Source: Owenia fusiformis
Lineage: Eukaryota > Annelida > Polychaeta > Sabellida > Oweniidae
Reading direction: 5' to 3'
Assembly (NCBI GenBank): GCA_903813345.2
Contig: CAIIXF020000007.1
Coordinates: forward strand, 29,683,564-29,747,563
DNA: 64,000 nucleotides
The first letter of the stretch is position 1. Every line of letters starts with the position of its first letter. Below, in pieces: positions 45,101-56,531 of the stretch. Below the pieces are notes generated by a model that worked only from the letters and a program-made list of their open reading frames with translations, did no database searches and was not told where the DNA came from. The translations under genes and the position numbers were made by a program.

Positions 45101-48100
45101 CGTGCTGCTTCACTTGTTGTTTTACACTGGGAGGGGGGTGATTCATACGCTGTTTATTAACAGGTGTCTCATACTGTTTCTTTTGGTGCTTTACAACTGG
45201 TGAATGCTGTTCTATATTCTGATGCTGATTTATTTGTTGTCTGACAGGTATTTGTGTATCACTAGACTGTTGTAATATCTTTGTCTGCTGCTTGACAGAG
45301 ACCTGTTCAGAGTCATGTTTAGGTGAATTTGGTTTGGATTTTAACTTCAGCTGCTGTTCTGTTATTGCTGCTGAAGTCTTCAACTGCTGTTCTTTCATTT
45401 GTTGCTGCCATATTCTCTGCTGATCATCTCCATTTGTTTGTCCAATCGTTCCACTTTGTTGTTTATTCAACTGACCATTCAAACTCTCATGCTTTTCTAC
45501 ATTCTCACTTTGTTGCTGGTGTAATTTCTGCCTCTGCTGCATCAATTCTCTGTGGATAAATGATGGGCTCCTTTTGGGACTCAATGGGGATCTGTGTCCT
45601 TTAGGGCTATGTCCTTCTTTTGGGCTATGTAGAGGGGAATCTAGGATATCTCTCTCAGACGTACTTTTCCTTATCCCAGGAGAGGCTAGGAAGCAAAAAC
45701 ATACACAACTTTGGATGCAAACTATTTTCAAGACTCTTACAGTTAAAGGTGAAGCTAGCATGAATTAATTGTTTTTCGTATTATAACAAGAACTTATATA
45801 CATTTTCTTGAATAATCAATTAAACAAATTCCTGTAGATTCATTAGAATATTTCTGACAAACGCAACCGATTGTTTATATTTCAAACAAGTTTAACATTT
45901 AGTAAACACCCAGTGTGCTTTATAATATTGAACAATTGATTAATAGAAAACAATCATAACAAAATCTAATCATGAAATGTTCATTGTTTATTTTTGTGGC
46001 ATTTTGGATATTTCCATGCTATTAACAAATTACTGGTTAATCATGGTGAACTGGCACACATCAGTAAGGAAATACATCTAGTATCTTATTAAAGGGGAGT
46101 TAAACTTCCTCAAAAATGTAAATACATCTGTACTATTAATACGGAACCTATCCAAATTTTAACACAGGTATTAATAATAAAGGTTAACTGATTGCACTTT
46201 GTACAATATCTAATTAATTTCGGTTGTGAAGGGACTACCTTTAGTGGTTTTTTGCCAAAACAGGATTTTGTACACTGTGCATTTGATTAACATCAATGTA
46301 TCCTTTAATTTAGAAATGTCTCAAAATGTAATGCAATACAAGTAAACCCTAAAATAAACAATTGAAATCATTAAGCAACATTATTATGGCACATGATGCA
46401 CTACTTTGGCTCTGATCATGAGGTGGTGATGGTGTATTTGGTCCCAAGAGTCTAGGTCCTCCTATAACAGCCATCAAAGTCCTCCTAGATTGAACCAGGG
46501 ACCTTTCTTGTACCTCTTGGACCTCAGCAGACTGTCCCATGCAGCCTTGAATTCTGAATGTAACTAAAAACCAGGAACAACTATTATCTCCTAAATTGAG
46601 TACATGAATATAAAAGAAAGGAATAGGAAAACAAACAACACATGTGACACAATAAGGAAAGAATGGTGTAATATTGTAATGTATGGTTAACTAACATAAG
46701 CTGATGCACTCTTTTAAAGTATGAAGCCTGTATACCAATATAAGCATCATCCAAACATGCTCTATACCCAAATTAGAACCACCAACCAAAAACAGTACTT
46801 GTTTGGCACTATTTTAACACAAATAACAGTATGGATCATTTACAGTGTTTACATCTGTTTAGATAGTATATGTTTTGAAATATGTGCCCAATCTATACTC
46901 TAAGTACAGTTTGAGATTGACAGTGTTTACCATACAATAACTTAGTATTTCCTTATATACATGAATGAATGAACACACATGCACCTAAATATGAATAGAT
47001 AGTTGATGCAACTGGCAGTTGTTTCTCAAATGCTACTTCTAGTGATATATCACCATTATGAGTCGTTATACCACATCAGCACCCAAATACACATGCACTT
47101 CTGTCTAACTTCTGTCTAATTCATATTAGGGACTCAATTTATATCCTGCATATCAGTCAGTCACTATAATATCATGAAGGAAGTGAAATGTTTAAAAACC
47201 TCAACGGCTGATATATATTATGCTACCTTTTGATCACAAAGAAAATTATTTTTTTAATCAACAACAATAGACTTTAAAAATGGAAGTAAGGTATATACAC
47301 TGTTCAAAGTTTGTGATGTAAAGCATGTATTAAAAGTAGCATCCTGAACTCTAAATGACCTTGACCTCAATATCCTGGCAAGAGAAGGTGCAAAAGCATT
47401 ATATACATTTGACTGTAAATATGAAGTTTGAATTTAATTTTGTGCATAATTTTGAATTTTAATGAGTATTTGTGCCTTTGAGGATGACAAATATAACTTC
47501 ATGTTTTCATTCAAAATATCGCAGATTCTTGCATTTAATAAACTATCAACCAAACCAAACCAAAATAATTTTTCAAAAGCTAAAAATATCTATAATTAGA
47601 TACCATTCCCAGGGGTTATATAAAATTTATATCGATGAACTTATATGGTGGATTACTGTTTTAAGTCACCTTAAATTCCCCGATTATGCAGTTTTAAACC
47701 AATGTCTTATCCCTATTCAAACCAGCAAAATCACCCATTTATAATCAACCTTTGAATTGTCAAAACTGCCTGATTATCATATTTTTGTCTTATTTAAATG
47801 TGGGCTTAAATGAAAGATGAGATTATGAAGATTATTGTGAAGCTAAAGCATTATGGGAAAAATAATGTCAATGTACTAAGTTTAGCAATTATATATCACA
47901 TTTCATATTTCGCATCTAATCAGACAGCTTGCTTTTCTTATATTATTCTATTGGTCTAATTAAGCTGCATTAAGCTTGTACCATTTTTCCAAGGCATTTC
48001 AGCTCTTTGAGAAGTTTCGTGACCCGACACAGTCGCAAATTTTGCTGTCTTATTTTTTTGAATTCCTACAAATGATTTATGAATGATAAAAATATATATA

Positions 48101-49540
48101 ACTAGATAACTGCAATGCCAACATGTAGCAACTTCCATCGAACAGCCATGGGCAACATTTTTGGAAACGGCTGCCTATTAGCCAAATTGTCATTAGAGAG
48201 AGTAATATGCTTCTAAGTCTATTAATAAAATTGCACTACTTTTCCAGTTATATATATAACAAACCGTAATATAGCACACATAAAAATGGCCACCATTAGC
48301 AAAAAACGTAAAATAACACACATAAAAATGGCCACCATTTTTTAAATGGCTGCTTACATGCCAAAGGGTAATATGCATCTAAGTCAAATATAAAATTTCA
48401 ACAAAATTGCTCAACTGCTTTTCGAGTTACAGCAAAAAAAACATAAAATAACACTCATAAAAATTGTAGCCATTATTCAAAATGGCCAGCTCCAAAGAGT
48501 ATATGATGCTTATGTATATCCACATATCAAATATGAGCAAAATCGCTCTACAACCTTTCTAACAAAAATAGTCGTATACCTGTAATAGCCACCATTTTTC
48601 AAGATAGCCAGCTGAATATTTTGAATTTAGAACATTGATATTTCAGATTAACTGTGCATACAGTTAATAATCCTACAATGAACTTTTGAGATGCTACCTA
48701 ATGTTATTATATTAAATACTATAAAATTGACACTAAAATGGTGGCCATTTTGAAACTGGATACCAATTTGAATTAGACCAAACATATTTGAGTTATTGCC
48801 TGGACAGACAGACCCGTTCTATATATCCCCCGAACTTTGTTCGATGGGATATAATATATCAGAAGATCTACAGTCAGAATAAATCCAATACAATGCTAAG
48901 ATGGTAGACAATATATGACAAGAATGCGCAATATGAAAGTACCATGCTAAAATGAATGAGAATTGGATGAAAACTGTTTTACGCTTGTACCAGTTTTCCA
49001 ACACATTTTAGGTCTTTGATAAGTTTCATGGCCTGCCACAGTTGCAAATTTTGATGTCTTATTTTTTTGAATGCCTACAAATGATTTATGCATGATCAAA
49101 AATGTATAAATAAATGAAAAGAAGTCTAGTCAGCACATCCAATACTAAGATGGTGAACTATGATATGACAAGAACACAAACATACAGGTGGGATTAAAAA
49201 ACACTGACATGAAATCAAAATCTAGAGAATCTAAGACTCGTTCTATAAGGACATGTACTCGTATATAAAATTACATAAATGGACTCCTAGTTTCTACGTA
49301 TCTTAAAATTAACCCCTAAAGCTAAAATTTGAAGTGAGTTAAGCTTGTAGGCTTACCATCTACAATTGGTGCACTTCTGTCATTGGTCTGTACTTTCTTC
49401 AGTCTTGCTCCCTTGGCAATATCTCCCAACAGAGCCCCTCTGTTGTTTTGTTCTTTCTTGTTGAGTGTTGGCTTTTCTGTATTTGCCTGTTTCAAAGTAG
49501 GGGGTGGGGGAGGCCCAGGGGGTGGCGGTGGGGGTGGCAT
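36117..49540 (-). CDS. WIP/verprolin family protein (WAS/WASL-interacting protein)
   Basis: Proline-rich actin regulator that binds G-actin through WH2 and holds WASP/N-WASP in its regulated state. Exons are 49357-49540, 41378-41518, 39147-40190, 38777-38881 and 36117-36163, GT-AG throughout and in phase; 506 aa, close to human WIPF1 (503). Visible in order: poly-Pro start (residues 2-14); WH2 at about 34-57 (RGALLGDIAKGARLKKV); Gly-rich linker ending in GLGGLFAGGMPKLRP as in WIP; a long Pro-rich segment (110-456) with many PPPPP profilin/SH3 sites and GGAPPPPP boxes; the WASP-binding segment FESNFTFRGVEDFPSP plus KSYPSK (457-485); and the terminal NQRQRQAPPPPPAR. It is orthologous to the WIPF1-3/Vrp1 group as a whole, so no paralogue symbol is given. 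A second terminal exon lies in its first coding intron. Confidence 0.95.
36621..37653 (+). mobile_element. Degenerate mariner element with very long inverted repeats
   Basis: TA-flanked ends CGAGGGGTGATCAGGAATTT and complement. The inverted arms extend to about 37045 and 37215, roughly 400 bp each. Between them a plus-strand frame (37072-37218) reads RLPHASYPPELAWCDFYLFP, matching the mariner 'HPPYSPDLAPSDY.LFP' region that holds the third DD34D aspartate. A TGA interrupts it, then GIHFEDINEIIQKF. The N-terminal half of the transposase is absent. It lies in the last WIP intron. Nonfunctional. Confidence 0.8.
38525..38652. mobile_element. 128-bp palindromic MITE, same family as 23947-24075
   Basis: GTCACATTT...AAATGTGAC ends, with CGGCCGGCGCC blocks on both arms around 'gcgattgagtattttgtt'. 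Arms pair for almost their whole length, leaving a short AT loop. It lies in the last WIP intron, close to the WASP-binding exon. Confidence 0.8.
43105..43110 (-). terminator. Poly(A) signal AATAAA of the nested WIP-locus exon
   Basis: Minus-strand AATAAA about 125 bp beyond the TAG at 43233-43235. The position is right for cleavage soon after and supports a real 3' end here, upstream of the other WIP exons. Confidence 0.55.
43233..45685 (-). CDS. Probable alternative terminal exon of the WIP locus, 817 residues, repeat-rich
   Basis: A 2453-nt exon, acceptor ttgcttcctag at 45686, ends with its own TAG. It needs one incoming base to stay in frame; the WH2 exon (49357-49540) donates exactly one (GAT G), so direct splicing gives an 878-aa protein: poly-Pro plus WH2, then this tail. 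Tail layout: Ser/Pro/Lys-rich start with SPK sites; Gln-rich section with about eight 'VK.QVKQHETP' units; six boxes of the form SPK.K.KWSWSM; four of VYEDPNVCVKEQVQ type, three keeping the Tyr; an SH3-ligand-like PRPRPKLPPQKPPR; and an acidic Trp tail (DADWDDDKDHD, then TWDSR, TWNEA, AWNEL). It lacks the WASP-binding segment. I recognise no named homologue. It could instead be a nested gene with its own unseen first exon. Coding status is strong (no stops over 2.4 kb, structured repeats); the splice link is inferred. Confidence 0.72.
48200..48854 (-). repeat. Dispersed ATCCCATCGAAC-family repeat, shortened copy
   Basis: Reading on the minus strand from 48854: TATCCCATCGAACAAAGTTC, GGGGGATATATAG, the 'gacagac' remnant, the 'aaaatggtggccattttg' blocks and 'cttttcgagttacagc'. 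More diverged than 13983-15090 and lacking the (cgtc)n expansion. It lies in the first coding WIP intron. Confidence 0.75.
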
Positions 49541-49566
49541 CTTGGTAGCTCACCCCTAGAGATCCT
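49541..49566 (-). other. 5' UTR part of the WIP WH2 exon
   Basis: On the minus strand an acceptor (aatatttcag at 49567) precedes a 26-nt leader that ends in ccaagATG. The start codon therefore sits in an internal exon, and at least one noncoding exon must lie upstream. Confidence 0.65.
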
Positions 49567-52500
49567 CTGAAATATTAAACAATCATAAATATAATTAGGC
49601 ATTACTTGCAAAATGTCACCACCTGCCATTTGTTACAGATGCTGAACATTGACCACTGAATGCCAAATACCAACCACCAAACACCATTTGGATTTCACTA
49701 GAAATTCTCACAACAGGCTAAATAAATGAAAACAACAGGCAAAATTAATGGAAATCACAAATTTAGCATGGAAAAGTCCCTAAAAACAACAGGCGATTTT
49801 GTGAAAATAACTGGTGAAAATTGCCTGTTGCTTGCTGCTAATAAAACCTCTGCTATAGCAATATGTCACCACGTTGTGGACATGAATGTAAATATTGTGA
49901 ATAACAAAAGTTTTCATCATAATTTCTAACAACAGGAAAAATTGTTAGAAATTCAAGCATAACCATGATTAGGTATATAGCCTCTCATCCGATCAGTTAA
50001 AGCATAGCCACTCTCTAATTCTCAAAAGATGAAAAACCATTCATTAAAAAGTCTGCATTGTCTTGATTGACAGAACATGTGGAGCTTTGTCTGAGGATGG
50101 CAATTCGTCTTAAGTAACCTTCTTCTAGTAACCATAGTCATCAATTTACTTAACCAATTTTCAAATAACTAGATTCTCGCAAACTTTCTCTTTTCATATT
50201 TATAACTTTGAAAGAGTAGAATCTCCCGAGTCTAAAAGCCTAGTGAAAACCCTGATATCATAACATAATAGGCCTTTCTGGAATAACTTGATTCATTTGA
50301 GTCAGATTTTCAAAACTACTGGAATGCCACAAACCTATGTGGTCAAAAGAACTATAAATATTTATTGAGAATGTGTTCACATTTCTTAAAAATCCAGAAT
50401 CTAGCGATTGCAAAATCCTAAAAGTGTGAACACCTCTTATACAAACACTTTTAGCTGGTCCTAATGGCGTTCAGATTAGACAGGTTTTACTGTAATTTTA
50501 ATGTCAAATTAGTGAAAACTTTTGCACAATTCTCAAAAGAACAGATAATTCTATTAAAATAAATAGGAAAATCAAATGCTGCCTGCTACTTTACAATTTC
50601 AGAAATCATTCAAAAATGGTCACACCATTATATAGAAATAAATATTGAGCTATTATCACATAATTTTCAGATGAATTGATGCATTTTCTAAGAAGATAAG
50701 TCCAGATTATTTATTAAGGGGATAACTTCTATGTTAACTCTTACTATCAGAAACATATATATACAATGTAAGTGAGACACGAGGTCAGGGCATATCATAC
50801 CATAAATTATCCACAAACATTCCTAACATGGTACTGTTATATAATTGAAAATCTCTATTATACAAATATTGTAAATAACCCCCAACTATCATTTAGTCAA
50901 CACTTGACTACTTACATTGTGCAAGTGTATATGGCAACCTATGGTGGACAGTTTAGCAACCAAGTTTATCTCTGAAGGTAAATACCAAATCTAATATGTG
51001 TCCTCTTTAACACTTGTTTTACAAGTTTCATACTTTTCAACTTTTCAAACTAATTAGTTTACCATTTGACAGATCTTGACTTCAAAAACACTCTTTCAAA
51101 TAGCCAATGGCAATCAGAATATGAAGCCCAAAATCATACAACTACGGCAAATGTTTTGCCTAAAGTCAGACTCATAATTCTACTGAGTACTTTGGATCTA
51201 AAAACTAAGAAATCAAATGGCCATATTGAAATAGAAAATAGAAACGTTCATACAAGGACTAACATTTGTATATTTTGGTTTGTTTTATAGTGTGGCTATC
51301 AAAATGTGTGGCGTCTTATATTTTGATGTGGAATTTGATTGTGGAATCATCTCAATTAAACAAGATTTTTTACTTAACACTAAACTGTTTCATGGCTTAT
51401 ATTCTATGTGTAAACTATCTTTTTTCTTTTGGTTATCAGAAACTCTATCAGTAAAAGTTCTAATGTTTAACCTTTTCAGTAGTTAAGATCATTAATCACA
51501 AGTCTATTTTTGGTTCATGTTATTCTGTATTGTTTTTTGTTGGAGAAATTCAGCTTTCTGAATTTACATGCATTGCATACTATTCTATATAACTTAAGCA
51601 ATCACTGTAGTCAGTTAATGAGTTATAACTTATAATAGTTATCTTGATATCAATAACAATTCAAGAATTTCAAGAACTTTTTGGAAAGTTAAAACATACA
51701 TGTATAATATGTAAGACAAGAAAATGTAGAAAACTTAATCTATTTAGCTTTTGTAATGTTTACAGATAAGTAAGTACCATACAGTGTATATGTATTGTTC
51801 CTAGTAGGTTTTACCTCAAGAATACCAGCAATGCAGTCTTTACAGCTCCTATTTTTTAAGGAGTCGTTTTTGAGTGATGATACTTTTTAACTAGGGTCAT
51901 TAGATGAATGGATTTAGGACATACCTAACAGTATATTCTTCTATGATGGATTTTACAAGAGTTTTTTGCACTAATCTCAATGAAAAATCATTGACCATGT
52001 GTTGAAAGAAAACACTTTTTGACACAGGGCTAGAATGGGGTACCACAATCTGTTTGCTTTTATATCAGACACTTTGAATTTCAGCTTTATGTGTCATATA
52101 TTATACCAGCATAAAATGAAATGTTTTGTATGTACAACATTATGTCAAACTCATGCTTAATTTCACCATATTGAATGACCTATCATTATCCTTCAGTTTA
52201 AACATAAAAATGAAGTAAAACTTTGTTCAAAGAATTGGGAAAGAAAGAGGTCCATGAAAGAACAGATTTGGTTTCATTCTCGCATCAAAATATCTAAGTG
52301 GCCATCCCAGACAGAGCCCTACATATAATATCACAATTAATACATATTCCCTGGTGTAGTCATTCATCTATCGAAAAATAAGAGAATGACTATGCCGTAA
52401 TCAGAATGTATGAGAGATTCTCTAATAGAGCATGGTCATGTTTGAATGAACAATATTTATTCATTGCACAATGACATAAGAGCTGCAATATTAGATAATG

Positions 52501-53289
52501 GTCCCTGCATAACTTGAAGAGTTAGGGCAAAGGGGTGTAACATCGATGTGTGGGGTAATGTCAACATAAATGACGGGGTAACTTCAACCCCTTTTTTGCA
52601 TTGGAGCTCGTCTGGCCCAGATCTACGATGTCAGGAGTAGATAACTGGGCCAGACGGGTTTGGTTACCTAGATCGGAAATTAGAACAAATAAACAACAAG
52701 GTGTCGAAGTTACCCCACATGTTGAAGTTACCCCAAAATGGTATCGTTGTTACACCCCTTCGCCCTAGTCATAATGTTAGTCTAGATAAATTTAATAATA
52801 GCAAATGTCAAACTTGTTTACGGGACAAGACAAGGGAAGATAAACATAATATAAAAATCAGTCAATTTTTCTAAACTTAAAAGTGGTTCAACATACCAAG
52901 CATATAATGACAACAACTGCAGACAAATACTGTGACGTTTACCCTGCTTGCAGAGTCTATTTAAGACGAAGCTCGCTTTTAAGAAATGAAGTCGAACAAT
53001 GCAAAGGGTATGTGGCGTTGACAGATCTGTAAGATTTCCATGGCTGACGCCTATTACAATAAATATCCCACAATCCAGGCAGCACTGATCAAACTGTTTC
53101 ACTGATCAAACCACAAAATGATGAATTGTTTTATATGTGTTTTCTTCTATGATAGGCTATATACAACAACTGCCCTGGTATAATTTTCTGATATCCATCA
53201 AATATGAAACAGGAAGTTGAAAAATGTGGCCAAACCAGGAAATGGGACAACATTTGAAAACAATCTTGAGATTATATTGTTCCACTTAC
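49567..53289. other. Presumed 5' UTR intron of the WIP gene
   Basis: No coding exon recognised on either strand. It contains a fragment related to the 9528-9924 element (51266-51345) and the MITE at 52523-52769. The remainder is AT-rich single-copy-looking sequence. Confidence 0.45.
52523..52769. mobile_element. 247-bp MITE with TAGGGCRAAGGGGTGTAACA ends
   Basis: 'agggcaaaggggtgtaaca' at the left pairs with 'tgttacaccccttcgccct' at the right. Internal pairs are 'ggggtaacttcaacccc' against 'gttgaagttacccc' and 'cgtctggcccag' against 'ctgggccagacg'. Most of the element is one long hairpin. Noncoding. Confidence 0.8.
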
Positions 53290-53450
53290 CGGTCGATCTC
53301 TTGAAATATCACGTCCTTAGATAAAATAACTGCATATACATTTGCAAATGAGTTTATGTATGCTCAATCTTGTCTCTAATCTGCATAAAACCTGAATGTT
53401 GTTAGCTGATAACTTTCTACAACTTTTCCAGTTTCCAAGATGGCGACTAG
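53290..53450 (-). promoter_or_regulatory. Candidate WIP first noncoding exon and promoter
   Basis: The minus strand offers a strong donor (GACCG|gtaagtgg, at 53290/53289). About 145 bp upstream is a YY1-like site, ccaagatggcgac at about 53438, typical of TATA-less promoters. This would pair with the acceptor at 49567. It is a motif-based guess that needs transcript support. Confidence 0.35.
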
Positions 53451-53997
53451 CTCAATAGTTTCCAGAGGGGTACTAAAAGGGGTACATGCAATATAATGCA
53501 TCAAATATAAGAACAAAGTCCGATTCATATTTATTGCAAAGTTGACCGGCTCCTCCGATCTAGATTGAAGGGAGGCTTCATGATAGATTGAAGGGAGGCT
53601 TCAATCTAAGAAGAAGGATTCAGGATTTATATTTAGAAACATCTACATTTATTTGACAAACCTTTATGTATTGCCTATCTTGAATGAAATATAATGGTCG
53701 ACCTAAGGGGCGTTCATTGAATAAAACTATTTGTTCGTAGTTAATTAGCTACTTCCGTACTGGGAAAGTGCACGAAAGTTGAAAAGTTGAATAATATTGA
53801 AAATTTGAAAACTTTATTTTGAAAGTTATTCTTGTTGACCTCACCTTACTGCATTAATGGGTAACAATTGATATTCGTAAGTCATATTTTTATATCTTCC
53901 TCTTACATGTTTTGATTTTAGTAAAGCGTTCGATAGTGTGCCTTACAGCGACTACTATTTTTTTCATGGCCTGAGTTCGTCGCTAACATGCTAAATA

Positions 53998-54135
53998 AGC
54001 ACAAGTGAAAAGTACAAGTGATATTTTTAGTACATGAGTTTTAAAAACAGCAACAAGTGATCAAAGGCAGCATAATAATGCCAAAGTGATCCCGGAACAC
54101 CTTATAAGGAACACTGAAAAGGACTAAGAAGAAGA
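53998..54135 (+). mobile_element. 138-bp SINE-like insertion with 10-bp target duplication
   Basis: ATGCTAAATA occurs immediately before (53988-53997) and after (54136-54145) this stretch. The insert interrupts the left arm of the surrounding TIR element, and the right arm lacks it, so it is a later insertion. It ends in an (aag)n-like tail. A polymerase III promoter is not clear, so it could be a truncated LINE or SINE copy. Confidence 0.65.
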
Positions 54136-54447
54136 ATGCTAAATATAAGAGTTGGCTGACGTTTGGGAGACTGACTTACCTTCTAAAGGTTAGAACCCGA
54201 ATCTTAATGAAACCATATCACCTTTGTTGCGTCGATGATGATGCATAAACACAGCATTTGATAGAAATTAGTGTAAATGCTTTTCCGACTTTTTCATTTT
54301 TCATCAATGTTGACTTCCGGGAAGGCGTTGTAGTTATCACGAAATAACGCATTGACCCTTGAACTTTACTTTGTTGACGTGTCAACCAAGCAAGTCTGGT
54401 GTGAAAATTAAAAGAATATTAAGCAATGTTCTACATCCGCCAAGCTA

Positions 54448-54684
54448 CAGTAGGGGACATAAATAAATGACAGGTGGATTTGCTGAAGTGAGGATTTCCC
54501 ATGTTAAAAATAAGAGAATTTACAAGAGGCCATAAATCAGTGGATGAGATTATACAAAATGTAAAATATACAAATTTTAAGGGATATGTATCTAGACAAT
54601 ATTGGAAATTATGGGCTTTCAGACAACCATAATTAGGAAATGGTGATCGAAAATCGACCTGTCATTTATTTTTGTCCCCAACTG
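54448..54684. mobile_element. 237-bp TA-flanked MITE
   Basis: Ends CAGTAGGGGACATAAATAAA and complement (...TTTATTTTTGTCCCCAACTG), each bordered by TA. Tc1/mariner-type target choice. It lies in the centre of the 1.2-kb TIR element, so it is nested inside an element that is itself inside the LINE. Confidence 0.8.
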
Positions 54685-55186
54685 TAAGTGAAGTAGCCAA
54701 TATTTAAAATTACCAATTTCAAGTGAAGTACGCAACGAACGAAACTGCGTGATCTGCACTCCCACTGTTGGTCTGAACGAAATGCTACGTAGAAATATGA
54801 GCCGTCTGCTGTATTAGTCGATTAATAGAGTAAGACCTGTTGGTGATGCTTTATAATTTAGACCAAAACATTGCAATTGGAGAACAAACGAACCTGTAAA
54901 TCGTGAAAACAACAAACAAATATTCGGTTTTCACATATGTTCGGTAATTTTTCGTATTGAAACTTCCGGAAATCATTCATTTTCACGGTCAATGATTTAC
55001 CTCTTGGATGTTGTGGCAAATGCTCCATGGTTGACGGAACAAAGGTGATATGGTTTCATTAAGATTCGGGTTCTAACCTTTAGAAGGTAAGTCAGTCTCC
55101 CAAACGTCAGCCAACTCTTATATCTAGCATGTTAGCGACGAACTCAGGCCATGAAAAAAATAGTACTGGTAAAACTACAATCCTGT

Positions 55187-55460
55187 TAGTTCAACAAGTT
55201 AAACCCAATACCACAGCTTTCATTTATAATCTGAGTGTTCTTGTTGTCGTGGTTGGGTTTAACTTCCGTGCTATGCTTTCATTGGTTGCAAATTCTCACT
55301 ATCAGTTATTAATAAAACGCGCATAGAATTCTATGCGCTGCCATAGGCCATCATTAAAATTTTTTGCATCAAGGGCCGAATAGGCACGGATGTTAAACCT
55401 AGGGCGGGCCACAAGAAATGTCAGATAAGAAATAAGGCCCAGACTAGGTTTAACTTGTTG
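55187..55460. mobile_element. Inverted-repeat element with 14-bp flanking duplication
   Basis: AACTACAATCCTGT flanks both sides (55173-55186 and 55461-55474). The ends pair: 'agttcaacaagttaaacc' against 'ggtttaacttgttgaa'. The centre holds a palindrome 'gcgcatagaattctatgcgc'. A 14-bp duplication is long for a DNA transposon, so part of it may be terminal repeat sequence. Confidence 0.6.
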
Positions 55461-55478
55461 AACTACAATCCTGTAGGT

Positions 55479-55966
55479 CTAAAGATAAAACACTTATTCG
55501 ATAGATGAGTTCATATGGTTAAAATAACATAATAATGAAATGTTACCGTATGTCTACTTAGCAGTTTGTTCTATGTAATCCCTCCTGCTAGGTTACATTG
55601 TGGACCGCAGCCAAACACGACAACGAAGGCAACAACATGTCGATATTGATCTTAGCAGAATTTTTGGAAATTTAGATCGTCCATTTTTCAAGCTCACGTG
55701 ACTGATTGCGTAACACGTGTCTGATCACGTGACTAGTTACTTTATCGATAATGACATGTCACCCAACCATGTCTTCAAGGAAATTTTTAAGATCTAGATT
55801 TTATAACCTCAGAATACTGCCTTCAGCGTCGTGTTTGCCTGAGTTCCACAATGTTACCTAGCAGGAGGGATGACAACAAACTGCTAAGTAGACACACGGT
55901 AACATTTCACCATTTCGTTATTTTAACCATATGAACTTATCTATCGAATAAGTGTTTTATCTTTAG
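55479..55966. mobile_element. 488-bp MITE with about 120-bp inverted repeats
   Basis: CTAAAGATAAAACACTTATT at 55479 is mirrored by a complement ending at 55966. The arms match almost fully through 'gttaccgtatgtctacttag' and 'taatccctcctgctaggtta'. The centre has several E-box-like cacgtg words. Its insertion split the LINE just before LLAWTRSF. Confidence 0.8.
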
Positions 55967-56531
55967 GAAAATTACTAGCCTGGACGAGATCTTTTCTTAC
56001 AAACAGGGCACAGAGAGTTTTGGTAAATGGTAAAGTATCAGAGTGGGCCCCTGTAACCTCTGGTATACCTCAGGGAACTTGCCTCGGGCCGACCCTGTTT
56101 GCTGCCTTCATCAACGATTTACCTGAAGCAACAAAGAACAAGATACTCATGTACGCTGATGATGCACAACTTTATGGCAAAGTTAAAACCGAAGATGACA
56201 AAAGAACACTACAAAAGGATCTGAATAATATGTCTAAGTGGTCAAATAAATAGTAGTTGCCTTTTAATACCGCTAATGCAGAGTAATGCACCTTGGACAT
56301 GGAAACGATCAACATAAATATACCATGAATGACCAGATCTTTGAAATCAACAAAACTGAAAAGGACCTTGGAATCAATATCGACAATAATCTCAAGTTCC
56401 ACCAACATGTTGACCTATCAGTCTCTAAAGCCAATAGCATCCTTGGAATAATAAAAAGAACATTCTCCAACCTGGACAAAATGCCCATGTGTGATTGTAA
56501 GCTTTCATACCAAACTCCGTGGCAGTGCTAG

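Larger units (their letters stand above)
53951..55168. mobile_element. 1.2-kb TIR element inserted in the LINE
   Basis: The left arm 'tactatttttttcatggcct' with 'gagttcgtcgctaacatgct' returns inverted at 55123-55168. After skipping a later 138-bp insertion, the pairing continues through 'agttggctgacgtttggga' and 'ggttctaacctttagaagg'-type sequence to about 54235 on the left and 55028 on the right, giving arms of about 150 bp. No transposase is seen in the centre. Confidence 0.75.
53911..56531 (+). pseudogene. LINE reverse transcriptase broken by nested insertions
   Basis: Non-LTR retrotransposon ORF2 in three pieces on the plus strand. 53911-53946 gives FDFSKAFDSVPY (RT motif A, catalytic Asp). 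55966-56253 gives LLAWTRSFLTNRAQRVLVNG, then SGIPQGTCLGPTLFAAFIND and MYADDAQLYG (the YADD catalytic motif). 56286-56531 gives MHLGHGN and DLGINIDNNLKFHQHVD in a shifted frame. The gap 53951-55966 is filled by inverted-repeat elements. A stop at 56251, the frameshift after it and the loss of about 20 residues between motif A and the next block show it is dead. No endonuclease domain was seen upstream. Confidence 0.85.

Noticed and set aside
44275-45768. Six plus-strand ORFs opposite the nested WIP-locus exon
   Set aside because: Repeated units of the minus-strand coding exon keep the opposite strand open; the peptides are hydrophobic antisense readings without family resemblance.
46349-46560. 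Minus-strand open stretch beginning after an acceptor-like ttacattcag, considered as an extra WIP-locus exon
   Set aside because: In the phase needed after the WH2 exon it stops after about 26 codons, no good donor follows, and the sequence (ggtccctggttcaatcta) looks more like a decayed tRNA-related repeat.
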